Below are positions 20,201 to 23,336 of a stretch of 23,336 nucleotides of DNA, piece after piece. Source of the DNA: Chloromonas sp. AAM2 (lineage: Eukaryota; Chlorophyta; Chlorophyceae; Chlamydomonadales; Chlamydomonadaceae); contig QAXH01005754.1 of the NCBI GenBank assembly GCA_004335635.1, forward strand, positions 59,023 to 82,358, written 5' to 3'. Position 1 is the stretch's first letter. Each line of letters opens with the position of its first letter. The notes below the pieces were generated by a model that saw only the letters and a list, made by a program, of their open reading frames with translations, did no database searches and had not been told where the DNA came from. The position numbers and the translations under genes were made by a program.

Positions 20201-21432
20201 AATTCGATTACCCCATTGTGCCTGCAGATTGTCAAGGAGTGGATGTGGACCACGATGCGCAACATGGATTCTGACAAAGACGAGATGGTGAGCAGCCGCC
20301 ATGTGTCCAGATTAGCTAGCACGGGAAAGAACCGCATGGGTTCTGGTCCTGTCCATTGTTGGGAGGGGATGAATTGTTGCATTGGTTTGAGTGTGGGATC
20401 AGTATAGTACACCCACAGCATTGCACAGTTCTGTGACATGACGCAGCAACATGGTGCAGCAACATGACGCAGCAGTGCATGCACATGTGGGCCGAGGACC
20501 GCCAAGGTACGTTCGTGAGCTGCATAATCCTACGGGAAAACCCTGCATTGAGTGAAGTAACTATCTGTCACAACGCTCTTCAAAGCGCTTGCTGCCTGTC
20601 CTGCTCGTGCAATGCAGTTGTCTCGTGATGACGTGCGGCGCTACCTGGCCAAGGCGCACAAGAAGCACAAGAGGACCGACATCATAGTGGCAAACCTGGT
20701 GGTCTGGGTGTTGGACTTCGCGGCCACACGACCAGGGCTGCACGGGTCAGTGGGTTTGGCTGGCGCTGGTGTGTGTGTGGTGTGCATCAGCATTGAATGT
20801 GCTCAATCATTGACTGGCTCTGCAGACTGCTGATTTTGTGATGGCTTCTAATTCTGTACCTTCACCGCTCAGAATACTCCTTAATGCAGCAATCTGCAGT
20901 TCCAGAGCATTCAACTATATGCTCACGTGGTTAGCAACTTGCGCGTTTCCTGTATTGCAGCTGGAGCAAGCAGCTGTTCATCTTCCCCTGCGAGTGGCTG
21001 GGTACTGTCGCGGAGGGGTACGGAGGGCAGTCGTTCTTCGTGCCGAGCAACAAGGGGGACTCTGACAGCGACCCTTCGCTGCCCAGCGATGACAAGATCA
21101 AGGCAGTCACGCCCGGCCGCACGGTGGACCCTGATCTTCACGAGCTGCCAGCGCATGAGGAATTGCCACGAGCACCATCTGCAACAATATGGAAATCAGC
21201 GTCCAACCGCGTGGCACCCATGCCCCTCAGCGTGGGCAGCTCCGATGAAGTGCAGGAGATGCACATTATGAGCTCCGGCCGCCTGTCGGTGGGCAAAGGG
21301 TTGCAGGGCCCAAAATTGAGTTTATCGCGTCCCGCAAGCGGTGTGCAACGGCCGCCTTCAAACGGGAGCACAGCTCGCGCGTCAGCCGCGCTAAGGGACA
21401 TGCCTCAATCGAAGCCTTCCTCACCCAAGTGA
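243..21432 (+). CDS. Giant multi-exon membrane protein: Kelch propeller, Pmp-like beta-helix, Cys-rich stalk, polytopic module, EF-hand (5' partial)
   Basis: The gene was reconstructed from 54 exons, whose coordinates are in the module entries below. Evidence: every exon is open, each is flanked by AG and GT (two donors are GC), all 53 intron phases agree (22 phase 0, 14 phase 1, 17 phase 2), and the total of 7062 nt divides by three and ends in TGA at 21430-21432. The visible protein has 2353 residues. The long front part has many N-x-S/T sequons and cysteines, as expected outside the cell. About nine hydrophobic helices follow, then an EF-hand and a hydrophilic tail, as expected inside. Large Pmp-repeat proteins ending in a polytopic module are, to my knowledge, common in volvocine algae; a surface sensor, adhesin or channel role is inference. 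The N-terminus lies upstream of the window. Least certain are the exon 45/46 join, the exon 28/29 join across the N-containing intron, and the last reading frame. Confidence 0.88.
1284..1324 (-). repeat. Interspersed repeat A, head fragment, in intron 3
   Basis: This is the reverse complement of the repeat A head (CTTACATCAGCCTAGCCGAA type), from TTTACACAGTGCTATG to TGATGTAAG. It lies in intron 3 (1208-1470). The fuller copies at 6677, 15573 and 22738 show what is missing. Confidence 0.8.
1816..2299 (+). other. Intron 4, no recognised feature
   Basis: A 484-nt intron between donor CACAG|GTAATT and acceptor CTGCTGCAG|CTGC. I see no conserved exon, repeat family or RNA gene in it. Short open frames on both strands lack coding character. 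Confidence 0.6.
2300..3832 (+). CDS. Exons 5-9: cysteine-containing beta-rich insert between Kelch halves (residues 286-492)
   Basis: Exons are 2300-2406, 2638-2698, 2954-3042, 3308-3473 and 3634-3832. The segment has no Kelch signature until its end (GVPTPRLRHA, completed by exon 10). It contains vicinal cysteine pairs (DYCCGG, GGCCSPD, TSCCPQ), a hydrophobic alternating strand (YQLVLTSETGNGW) and NIT/NWT sequons. Alternating hydrophobic residues and the GNGW turn recall jelly-roll or carbohydrate-binding-like beta-sandwich domains, but I cannot name a family. Because Kelch blades lie on both sides, it may be a domain inserted in a propeller loop, or a separate domain between two propellers. 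All joins are in phase and the acceptors are strong (CTGCTGCAG, GCGCAG, CTTGCAG). Confidence 0.8.
2425..2456 (+). repeat. Interspersed repeat A, head fragment, in intron 5
   Basis: TTACATCAGCCAAGCCGAAA followed by CCGCACAGTAT matches the first 30 or so bases of repeat A, in plus orientation, starting about 20 bases after the exon 5 donor. Confidence 0.7.
4124..5604 (+). CDS. Exons 10-14: second set of Kelch blades (residues 493-643)
   Basis: Exons are 4124-4252, 4605-4708, 4929-4971, 5306-5363 and 5488-5604. This is the clearest propeller part. RHAITYVYDD is followed by GVIAMFGGSRDR and ELLNDLWVF; the next blade reads TWVRLTPLGTGPSPRQGHAM, then LVMISGGEYYNTL, then VYSVDLSL. Each has the Kelch order of Trp strand, P-x-P-R-x-G/x-H turn, hydrophobic-GG strand and D-[LV] strand. 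Several introns cut blades at the GG or Trp strand; exon 10 ends inside the Trp codon of NDLW. Exon 12 is only 43 nt and needs the acceptor GAGCAGGTAG. Exon 13 is chosen from 5306 because the upstream AG at 5215-5216 would put it out of frame. Kelch propellers bind proteins or sugars; the ligand is unknown. Confidence 0.87.
4253..4604 (+). other. Intron 10, no recognised feature
   Basis: A 352-nt intron from TG|GTAGGT to TTTTTGCAG|GG. The exon 10 donor lies inside the Trp codon of NDLW, so reading through hits TAG at once. No repeat copy or second coding segment was seen. Confidence 0.6.
5738..5801. repeat. 40-bp-period direct repeat in intron 14
   Basis: Two copies of a 24-base block differing at one position (GTTGTCAAGGCCTCAACAGG and GTTGTCAATGCCTCAACAGG starts) begin at 5738 and 5778. 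A preceding stretch (about 5680-5735) is a loose pyrimidine-rich TCTCA/CACTTC repeat. Both lie in intron 14 (5605-6032). Confidence 0.8.
5887..5929 (+). repeat. Interspersed repeat A, head fragment, in intron 14
   Basis: CACATCAGCCTAGCTGGAAC followed by CGCATGACACTGTGTGAAGG. Diverged head of repeat A, plus orientation, about 100 bases before exon 15. Confidence 0.75.
6033..7420 (+). CDS. Exons 15-17: linker with Thr/Gly/Asn/Ser-rich low-complexity region (residues 644-876)
   Basis: Exons are 6033-6147, 6523-6608 and 6921-7420. Exon 17, at 500 nt, is the longest internal exon. Exons 15 and 16 encode beta-rich sequence that may close the preceding propeller or open the beta-helix (GDTVILDNVHTILISEG). 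Exon 17 starts with VEGVPGGVPQGNTYTIAIPL and then runs through a Thr/Gly/Asn-rich stretch with several NGT and NTT sequons, a basic element SGRRRLYH and a second one SSRSLLQAP, before a hydrophobic patch (GVMTAAVASRLLSLYKALWG) leading into the first beta-helix coil. The patch is too interrupted for a sure membrane helix. The basic elements resemble arginine-rich motifs often seen in volvocine extracellular proteins; whether they are cleaved is unknown. Confidence 0.8.
6321..6486. repeat. 78-bp tandem duplication in intron 15
   Basis: Two imperfect copies, starting near 6329 and 6407, share GGAGGGTC, then CCGCCCTCCCTGTCTCTGCC, then TGCTGAAGAT and CGCCTGTCTC. The second copy has a small internal duplication (CTGTCTCCCTGTCTC). 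The repeat sits just before the pyrimidine tract and acceptor of exon 16. Confidence 0.85.
6677..6805 (+). repeat. Interspersed repeat A, long copy, in intron 16
   Basis: A long plus-strand copy: TTACATCAGCCTAGCCGAAA head, GCACTGTGTAAAGGGG, CCCACCTGTCCTACACATCC, then GATTGGCCGGTCCCC and AGCACATTCGCAT. It shares its whole length with the copy at 15573-15711. No reverse transcriptase, terminal inverted repeats or clear RNA polymerase III boxes were found, so the class is open. Confidence 0.85.
7571..7643 (+). repeat. Interspersed repeat B in intron 17
   Basis: An A-rich start (CAAAAAGAAAAAAG), then TTTGCCAGTTCTGGGACAAT, then GTGAATACCGCCAGGAGCCA. The same block occurs at 18352-18430 and, reversed, at 18657-18703. 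The rest of this 629-nt intron (7421-8049) shows nothing I recognise. Confidence 0.8.
8050..13847 (+). CDS. Exons 18-33: Pmp-like parallel beta-helix (residues 877-1444)
   Basis: Exons are 8050-8165, 8423-8502, 8626-8708, 9017-9137, 9494-9655, 9958-10034, 10193-10240, 10462-10549, 10858-10980, 11297-11379, 11583-11681, 12263-12344, 12770-12896, 13086-13153, 13274-13446 and 13675-13847. I count twelve FxxN motifs (for example FYNN, FLNN, FAYN, FSGN, FELN, FRNN, FVAN) and about eleven GG[AG][ILVMW] motifs (GGAI, GGAV, GGGI, GGGL, GGAW, GGAM, GGAL). These are the two hallmarks of polymorphic outer membrane protein repeats, which stack as right-handed beta-helix coils. Cysteines and N-glycan sequons are frequent. 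Coils map roughly one per exon. Exon 31 ends at a GC donor. Exons 32 and 33 lose the motif and seem to cap the helix with a beta-sandwich-like region (ASLLNVTLSVDDYFGQ). The N-containing intron between exons 28 and 29 could hide an extra coil. Confidence 0.88.
8234..8306 (+). repeat. Interspersed repeat C, copy 1, in intron 18
   Basis: ACTCCAACCCGTCCAACGTA, AAGGGGATTG and ACACCTGGATAGTAATGGTG with a following GGTAC. Shared with 9209-9283 at moderate identity. Confidence 0.7.
8709..9016 (+). other. Intron 20, no recognised feature
   Basis: A 308-nt intron after GG|GTATGT. I saw no dispersed repeat or extra exon. Confidence 0.55.
9209..9283 (+). repeat. Interspersed repeat C, copy 2, in intron 21
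   Basis: ACTCCAAACCACCCAACCTA, AAGGGGACTGG and ACACCTGGATAGTAATGGTG, matching the copy at 8234. A 17-bp direct repeat (GACAGGTCACAGGCGTT, two copies about 9329-9362) follows in the same intron. Confidence 0.7.
9656..9957 (+). other. Intron 22, no recognised feature
   Basis: A 302-nt intron with donor GTG|GTGAGC and acceptor CGTGCAG. Nothing recognisable inside. Confidence 0.55.
10569..10634 (+). repeat. Interspersed repeat A, head half, in intron 25
   Basis: TTACATCAGCCTAGCTGGAA, CCGCATAGCACTGTGTAAAG, GGGATTTCAGAGAGTCCACC. Plus orientation, starting about 20 bases after the exon 25 donor, similar to the placement after exon 5. Confidence 0.82.
10981..11296 (+). other. Intron 26, no recognised feature
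   Basis: A 316-nt intron from CTCAAG|GTGAGG to CTGACTGCAG. No repeat family or second exon was seen. The long antisense open frame crossing it is an artefact of the neighbouring 45-bp array. Confidence 0.55.
11690..12094. repeat. 45-bp minisatellite with internal assembly gap, in intron 28
   Basis: Units of 45 bp (CACGGGGCCACAGGCGGTCT, AGCCGTGAGACACTGCCCCA, TGAAT) start at 11690, 11735 and 11780, then reappear at 12050 after a run of N. Two versions differ by GGCGGTCT or GGCAGTCT. The array begins eight bases after the exon 28 donor. Because 45 is a multiple of three, it creates long false open frames on both strands. If the N length is true, the array holds nine units. Confidence 0.95.
11800..12008. 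other. Assembly gap (209 N)
   Basis: An unbroken run of N inside the 45-bp array. Its length keeps the flanking copies in exact 45-bp register: the implied unit start at 12005 is seven periods from 11690. Confidence 0.98.
12662..12751 (-). repeat. Interspersed repeat A, tail half, in intron 29
   Basis: On the plus strand this reads GCAGTCTCTCGAGGCTACAG, ACACTTGCGGACACCATCC, TTTGGGGACCGGCCAATCACC: the reverse complement of the repeat A tail seen at 22738-22810. Intron 29 is 12345-12769. Confidence 0.78.
13154..13273 (+). other. Intron 31, GC-AG type, with short CAG microsatellite
   Basis: The donor is TACGAG|GCGAGT. Only this site keeps exon 31 (phase 0 end) in frame with exon 32, whose start FTNAVFTC is clear. 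The nearest GT, four bases later, shifts the frame. The intron also carries about six CAG units near 13169-13186. Confidence 0.8.
13959..14943 (+). CDS. Exons 34-37: cysteine-rich EGF/GCC-like stalk before the membrane (residues 1445-1634)
   Basis: Exons are 13959-14048, 14194-14305, 14403-14707 and 14882-14943. Exons 34 and 35 start with beta strands and then give CHSGEITTSNQDECNPCK; exon 36 continues with TTCDTCPTDTALC, an aromatic strand PLAGYWHSSP, then CPSSVACTD and QCLEGHTG; exon 37 gives LCAACLEGYGRQGSGVC. The chain GYW...CP...AC...C-x-x-G-[YHT]-x-G-x-LCAxC-x-x-GYG...C-x-x-C directly before a first transmembrane helix is a layout seen in many protist and algal surface proteins, and is related to GCC2/GCC3 or EGF-like modules. 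It probably forms a disulfide-bonded stalk. Exon 37 is special: its last 37 nt and its donor belong to a 41-bp tandem array, so three equivalent donors are present. Confidence 0.87.
14907..15046 (+). repeat. 41-bp tandem repeat copying the end of exon 37 and its donor
   Basis: Copies start at 14907, 14948 and 14989, with a partial one at 15030. Each reads GGGCT[AG]CGGCAGACAGGG, CTCAGGCGTGTGCAGCA, then [AC]GGTGA. The first copy is coding to 14943 and its GTGAGG is the donor in frame with exon 38. The others are in the intron and keep their own GTGAGG. Confidence 0.92.
15227..15290 (+). repeat. Interspersed repeat A, head half, in intron 37
   Basis: TTACATTATTCTAGCTGAAA, CCGCATAGCACTATGTAAAG, GGGATCCAGAGAACCCACC. 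Plus orientation, diverged at the first 15 bases. Confidence 0.8.
15372..20021 (+). CDS. Exons 38-51: polytopic membrane module with acidic cytosolic loop (residues 1635-2134)
   Basis: Exons are 15372-15451, 15847-15956, 16161-16294, 16468-16524, 16744-16863, 17055-17108, 17311-17423, 17501-17644, 17777-17879, 18086-18169, 18735-18898, 19135-19302, 19663-19768 and 19959-20021. Hydrophobic segments lie near residues 1640-1660, 1762-1780, 1820-1843, 1909-1930, 1973-1998, 2037-2051, 2056-2074, 2092-2107 and 2114-2134. After the first comes an acidic loop (QDEDEEEEEPDK) and a hydrophilic 90-residue stretch. After the 1973-1998 helix comes a basic motif (LHRHRKRLRTK), then YEDKWFFWESVIMLRKFAIV, the aromatic-Glu-LRK pattern typical of the TRP-like module found in many algal and protist surface proteins. 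Transport or channel activity is not shown. Exon 39 ends at a GC donor. The end of exon 45 is uncertain: 17644 keeps frame with exon 46 but adds a repeat-like Cys/Pro segment. Confidence 0.83.
15573..15711 (+). repeat. Interspersed repeat A, long copy, in intron 38
   Basis: TTACATCAGCCTAGCCGGAA head, CTGTGTAAAGGGGGTTAGGA (with a small insertion), CACATCCACCAGTATATAG, GTGATTGGCCGGTCCCCA, AGAGCACATTGGCAT. Collinear with the copy at 6677. Confidence 0.85.
15957..16160 (+). other. Intron 39, GC-AG type
   Basis: The donor is CTCGCAG|GCGAGT. Exon 39 ends in phase 1 and exon 40 must be entered in phase 1 (E-PLQPTGLTR). The GT four bases downstream would lead to an early TGA in exon 40. No repeat inside. 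Confidence 0.8.
17204..17232. repeat. (TA)n(TG)n microsatellite in intron 43
   Basis: About ten TA units followed by about five TG units, between exons 43 and 44. A second (TG)n tract lies at about 18440-18468 in intron 47. Confidence 0.9.
18284..18331 (-). repeat. Inverted 48-bp copy of part of exon 48, inside intron 47
   Basis: These 48 bases are the exact reverse complement of 18805-18852 in exon 48 (for example GCGCTTCCTGTGCCTGTGCA against TGCACAGGCACAGGAAGCGC). The match stops at both ends by a mismatch. Intron 47 (18170-18734) otherwise holds repeat B copies and a TG tract. Confidence 0.93.
18352..18430 (+). repeat. Interspersed repeat B, plus copy, in intron 47
   Basis: CAGGAAAAAAAAGCAGTTTG, CCAGTTCTGGGACAGTTTGT, ACCGCCAGGAACCA. 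Matches 7571-7643 and pairs, inverted, with 18657-18703. Confidence 0.82.
18657..18703 (-). repeat. Interspersed repeat B, minus copy, next to the exon 48 acceptor
   Basis: GTCAAATTGTCCCAGAATTG, GCAAACATCTTTTTTTCCCT. Its T-run serves as a pyrimidine tract about 30 bases before the exon 48 acceptor. Confidence 0.8.
19281..19333 (+). repeat. 28-bp tandem duplication of the end of exon 49 and its donor
   Basis: ACATGCTGCTGGAGCCGTTC AGGTGC (19281) is repeated at 19309 with TTT for TTC. The first copy is coding and its AG|GTGCAC at 19303 is the donor in frame with exon 50. The second keeps an equivalent AG|GTGCAC 28 bases later. The rest of intron 49 (to 19662) shows nothing further. Confidence 0.9.
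20228..21432 (+). CDS. Exons 52-54: EF-hand and Ser/Pro-rich C-terminal tail (residues 2135-2353, stop at 21432)
   Basis: Exons are 20228-20287, 20618-20745 and 20961-21432. Exon 52 gives an entering helix (VKEWMWTTMRNM) and DSDKDEM; exon 53 continues LSRDD then VRRYLAKAHKKHKR. Joined, they make a 12-residue loop with Asp at positions 1, 3, 5 and 12 and Leu at 8, followed by a basic exiting helix: a canonical EF-hand except that Glu replaces the usual Gly at 6. A short hydrophobic stretch (IIVANLVVWVLDFA) follows, perhaps membrane-associated. Exon 54 begins SKQLFIFPCEWLG and turns into a hydrophilic Ser/Pro/Asp tail. The last 40 codons are doubtful, since a second frame looks more protein-like there. 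The EF-hand places calcium control on the cytosolic side, if the topology is as I infer. Confidence 0.85.
20288..20617 (+). other. Intron 52, with a possible 34-nt cassette exon
   Basis: A 330-nt intron splitting the EF-hand loop. It holds a short segment with good splice borders (ACGCAG|CAG at 20473 and CAAG|GTACGT at 20507). Skipping it restores the EF-hand, so I treat it as intronic. Confidence 0.6.
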
Positions 21433-21847
21433 AGGGTATACAAGAACAACGTATGCTGCGTGAAGACCATCTGATCACAGCAGCGAAGTAGCGCATCATG
21501 GCATCAAGTGCCACTGAAGCCGTTGTTTCGCTGGGGCTATGTGGAATCTCAAGTACCCAGTCAGCAAGCTGACCTTGTACCTTACCTTGAAGCCTTGTCA
21601 TCCGTTGCATTAGTACAATCACCATGGAAGGCGACTGAGACTGCCACAACCTGCTAAGGCCGTGCATTGACATAGCAGAGCAGATTCAGCTAACAGAAAT
21701 CAGCTCGGCAGGCCAAGAGCTGGTTGTCACGCAGCGCTGCGAGTAAGCTGTGAAGTGACAAGAATTCCGACATGGCCAAGTTATCAAGAGCCAACGACAT
21801 CAAGTAGTAGTAAGTCAAGTCAAGTCAAGTAAGAATGGGGGGTTAGA
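21433..21847 (+). other. Probable 3' untranslated region and flank
   Basis: No exon continues past the TGA in the main frame. A second frame stays open to a TAG at 21489-21491. The green-algal polyadenylation signal TGTAA does not occur between 21433 and 22499; the first I find is at about 22501. A short AAGTC microsatellite lies near 21806-21832. Confidence 0.5.
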
Positions 21848-22057
21848 GTACCGCCTGGACGTGATCGAGAAGCTCAGCTTGTGGGGCAGTACGTTCATCA
21901 TTTACATCGCGCTCTACTTTGTGATCCAGAGCACAACAAGCAAAGTCAAGGTGAGCTACGCATAAGAGAAATAGTTTGGGAATTAAAATGCTTTCCAGAG
22001 TATTCAGCGGCTGAACCATTGTTGGTAAGCGATGGTGGGGCACAGCTGTCATGAAGG
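21848..22057 (+). pseudogene. 210-bp duplicate of exon 50 plus the start of intron 50
   Basis: Bases 21848-22057 align without gaps to 19666-19875 (offset 2182), with six mismatches by my count. The copied exon stays open: one change is silent (ATT to ATC), one is Arg to Lys (VIERLS to VIEKLS). The donor AAG|GTGAGC is intact. The acceptor side is altered (GGTTAG|AGTACC instead of CACAG|GGTGTACC), and no neighbouring exons were found on either side. It is a stray exon copy rather than a working gene. Confidence 0.9.
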
Positions 22058-22210
22058 GAGGATACAATGGAGTTATCAAAAACCAATGACAACAAGACTC
22101 TTGTAGTATTATGTTCTTATCCAAAGTGACCAACCTTTGGTGATCACTTTTGGAATGAGCACTTTTCAGCTAGTCACTTATGGGCCTGAGCCGGTGACAC
22201 ACCATTCATC

Positions 22211-22320
22211 TCACATCAGCTTAGCCGAAAATGTGTGGTGCTGGGCTTCTCTGCCAGGCGTCCAGACGTCGAAGTAAGAGGCTACAGGCACTTGCGGACG
22301 CCATCCTTGAAACAAAGGGC
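22211..22320. repeat. Interspersed repeat A fragments in the 3' flank
   Basis: A plus-strand head fragment (TCACATCAGCTTAGCCGAAA) is followed by minus-strand tail sequence (GAGGCTACAGGCACTTGCGG, ACGCCATCCTTGAAACAAAG). The following stretch (GTTGGGATGCTCTTTGCTTA) recurs at 22954, so a larger block is duplicated. Confidence 0.7.
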
Positions 22321-22737
22321 GGACAATTCGTTGGGATGCTCTTTGCTTACGTGAAACCATATAAGCACACTTTTGGCACGCCATTGTCTTCAAGTCGTGT
22401 GCTTGCCAACATCAAAGCACGCCTCCTAGTTTGCAGTCGTGTGCTCTTTCACAAACTGCAATGGTCGTTGTATGTGCGAAGAGCGCTGTACATGTCAGCA
22501 TGTAAAATCATCAGCTTCTTGCCCGTTTTGTACTTTGAGCACTGACGCACATTTGTGTCTTGGTTGCCGGGTGAATGCATACGGTCATGGGGCAGTGTGG
22601 TGTGTGACTTCCTTCATGGGGCATGCATGCTCGACTTAATTCATTACGCACTTGCCTCTAGCTCTGGGTACACTCCAGGCATTCATGCACCTGTTCTTGC
22701 TTCGACCAAAACGTGTGGTGCTGTGTTTTACTGCAGA

Positions 22738-22938
22738 CCTCGAAGTATGAGGCTACAGACACTTGCGAACACCATCAAACAAAGGCTGCCTTTTGGGACC
22801 GGCCGATCATCTTCTGTCACTACATATACCGGTGGATGCGTAGGACACGTGGGCTCTCTCAATCCCCGTTTACACAGTGCTATGCGGTTTCACCTTCCCT
22901 TTACACAGAGCTGTGCGGGTTCAGCTAGGCTGAAGTAA
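22738..22938 (-). repeat. Interspersed repeat A, most complete copy, 3' flank
   Basis: Reading the minus strand: CTTACTTCAGCCTAGCTGAA head, a second partial head copy (AACCGCATAGCACTGTGTAA), GCCCACGTGTCCTACGCATC, CACCGGTATATGTAGTGACA, GATCGGCCGGTCCC, then the tail GCAAGTGTCTGTAGCCTC. At about 200 bp it shows the full element best, and it has a tandem duplication of its head. Confidence 0.82.
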
Positions 22939-23241
22939 GGCTGCAGGCAGGTCGTTGGGATGCTCTTTGCTTACGTGACAACATGTAAGCACACTTATGG
23001 AATTGCTCATCTCTTCGTCCAGGTTTGCGGTGGAGTGCTGCCTATTCCATGAAATTCAAGGTTGACTTTTCCCGTGCCAAGCCAAATGCAAAATGGACTC
23101 GTTCGCTGACACTCTTGATCGCATCTCATGATTGCCTATTTTGTGTGCCTTCTTGTCCGCTTCAACCTTTCAAGTCTCACCTTCCTGGTTCACAATTCTT
23201 GCTCACGCCAGAGCTGTATCTTGTCCAAGGCGTGGCTTGCT
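22939..23241. other. 3' flank, no recognised gene
   Basis: After a duplicated block (22950-22995, matching 22327-22372) I see no exon with splice signals, RNA gene or repeat here. The open frame from 23025 has no recognisable domain. Confidence 0.5.
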
Positions 23242-23336
23242 ACCTTACATCAGTCTAGCCAAAACCGCATAGTACTGTGTAAAGGGGATTCAGAGAGCCC
23301 ACCTGTCCTGCACATCCACCGGTATATGCAGTGACA
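23242..23336 (+). repeat. Interspersed repeat A, cut by the window edge
   Basis: CCTTACATCAGTCTAGCCAA, ACCGCATAGTACTGTGTAAA, CATCCACCGGTATATGCAGT. Close to the family consensus and continuing beyond the window. Confidence 0.85.

Noticed and set aside
21266..21673. Minus-strand open frame of 135 codons over the C-terminal exon and 3' flank
   Set aside because: It is a shadow of the G/C-third-position bias of exon 54, and I recognise no domain.
22555..23334. Open frames of 60-130 codons in the right flank
   Set aside because: They run through repeat A copies or have no recognisable domain or splice context. I see no gene there.

Overview
This window is eukaryotic nuclear DNA. It is dominated by one very intron-rich plus-strand gene that enters from the left edge and stops at 21432. 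I joined 54 coding exons (243 to 21432) by hand at splice sites. All 53 intron phases agree, and the exons sum to 7062 nt: 2353 codons plus a TGA stop. Introns average about 270 nt. Donors are mostly GTGAGT- or GTGCGT-like and acceptors mostly GCAG. Exons prefer G or C at third codon positions. These traits, and the protein architecture, suggest a chlamydomonadalean green alga. Haematococcus or a relative is only a guess. The start codon, signal peptide and promoter lie outside the window.

Layout of the protein (numbering starts at the first visible residue): residues 1-285, Kelch-type beta-propeller blades; 286-492, a cysteine-containing beta-rich insert; 493-643, more Kelch blades; 644-876, a linker with a Thr/Gly/Asn/Ser-rich stretch; 877-1444, a right-handed beta-helix built from Pmp-like GGAI/FxxN repeats, about one coil per exon; 1445-1634, a cysteine-rich EGF/GCC-like stalk; 1635-2134, a polytopic membrane module of about nine hydrophobic segments with an acidic loop; 2135-2353, an EF-hand assembled across a splice junction, then a Ser/Pro-rich tail. 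The simplest reading is a giant surface receptor or channel with a glycosylated, adhesin-like ectodomain and a calcium-responsive cytosolic end. That function is inferred.

The noncoding part is rich in repeats. A family of roughly 200-bp interspersed repeats (A) recurs at least eleven times in introns and in the 3' flank. Two smaller families (B, C) also recur. Several tandem arrays sit exactly on splice junctions: a 37-bp array ending in the exon 1 acceptor, a 45-bp array beside the exon 28 donor that contains the 209-nt N gap, and 41-bp and 28-bp duplications of exon ends together with their donors at exons 37 and 49. Intron 47 carries an inverted copy of part of exon 48. Downstream of the stop (21848-22057) lies a 210-bp, about 97% identical copy of exon 50 plus its following intron.

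From 22058 to the right edge I see only repeats and no convincing gene. No tRNA, rRNA or CRISPR array was seen.
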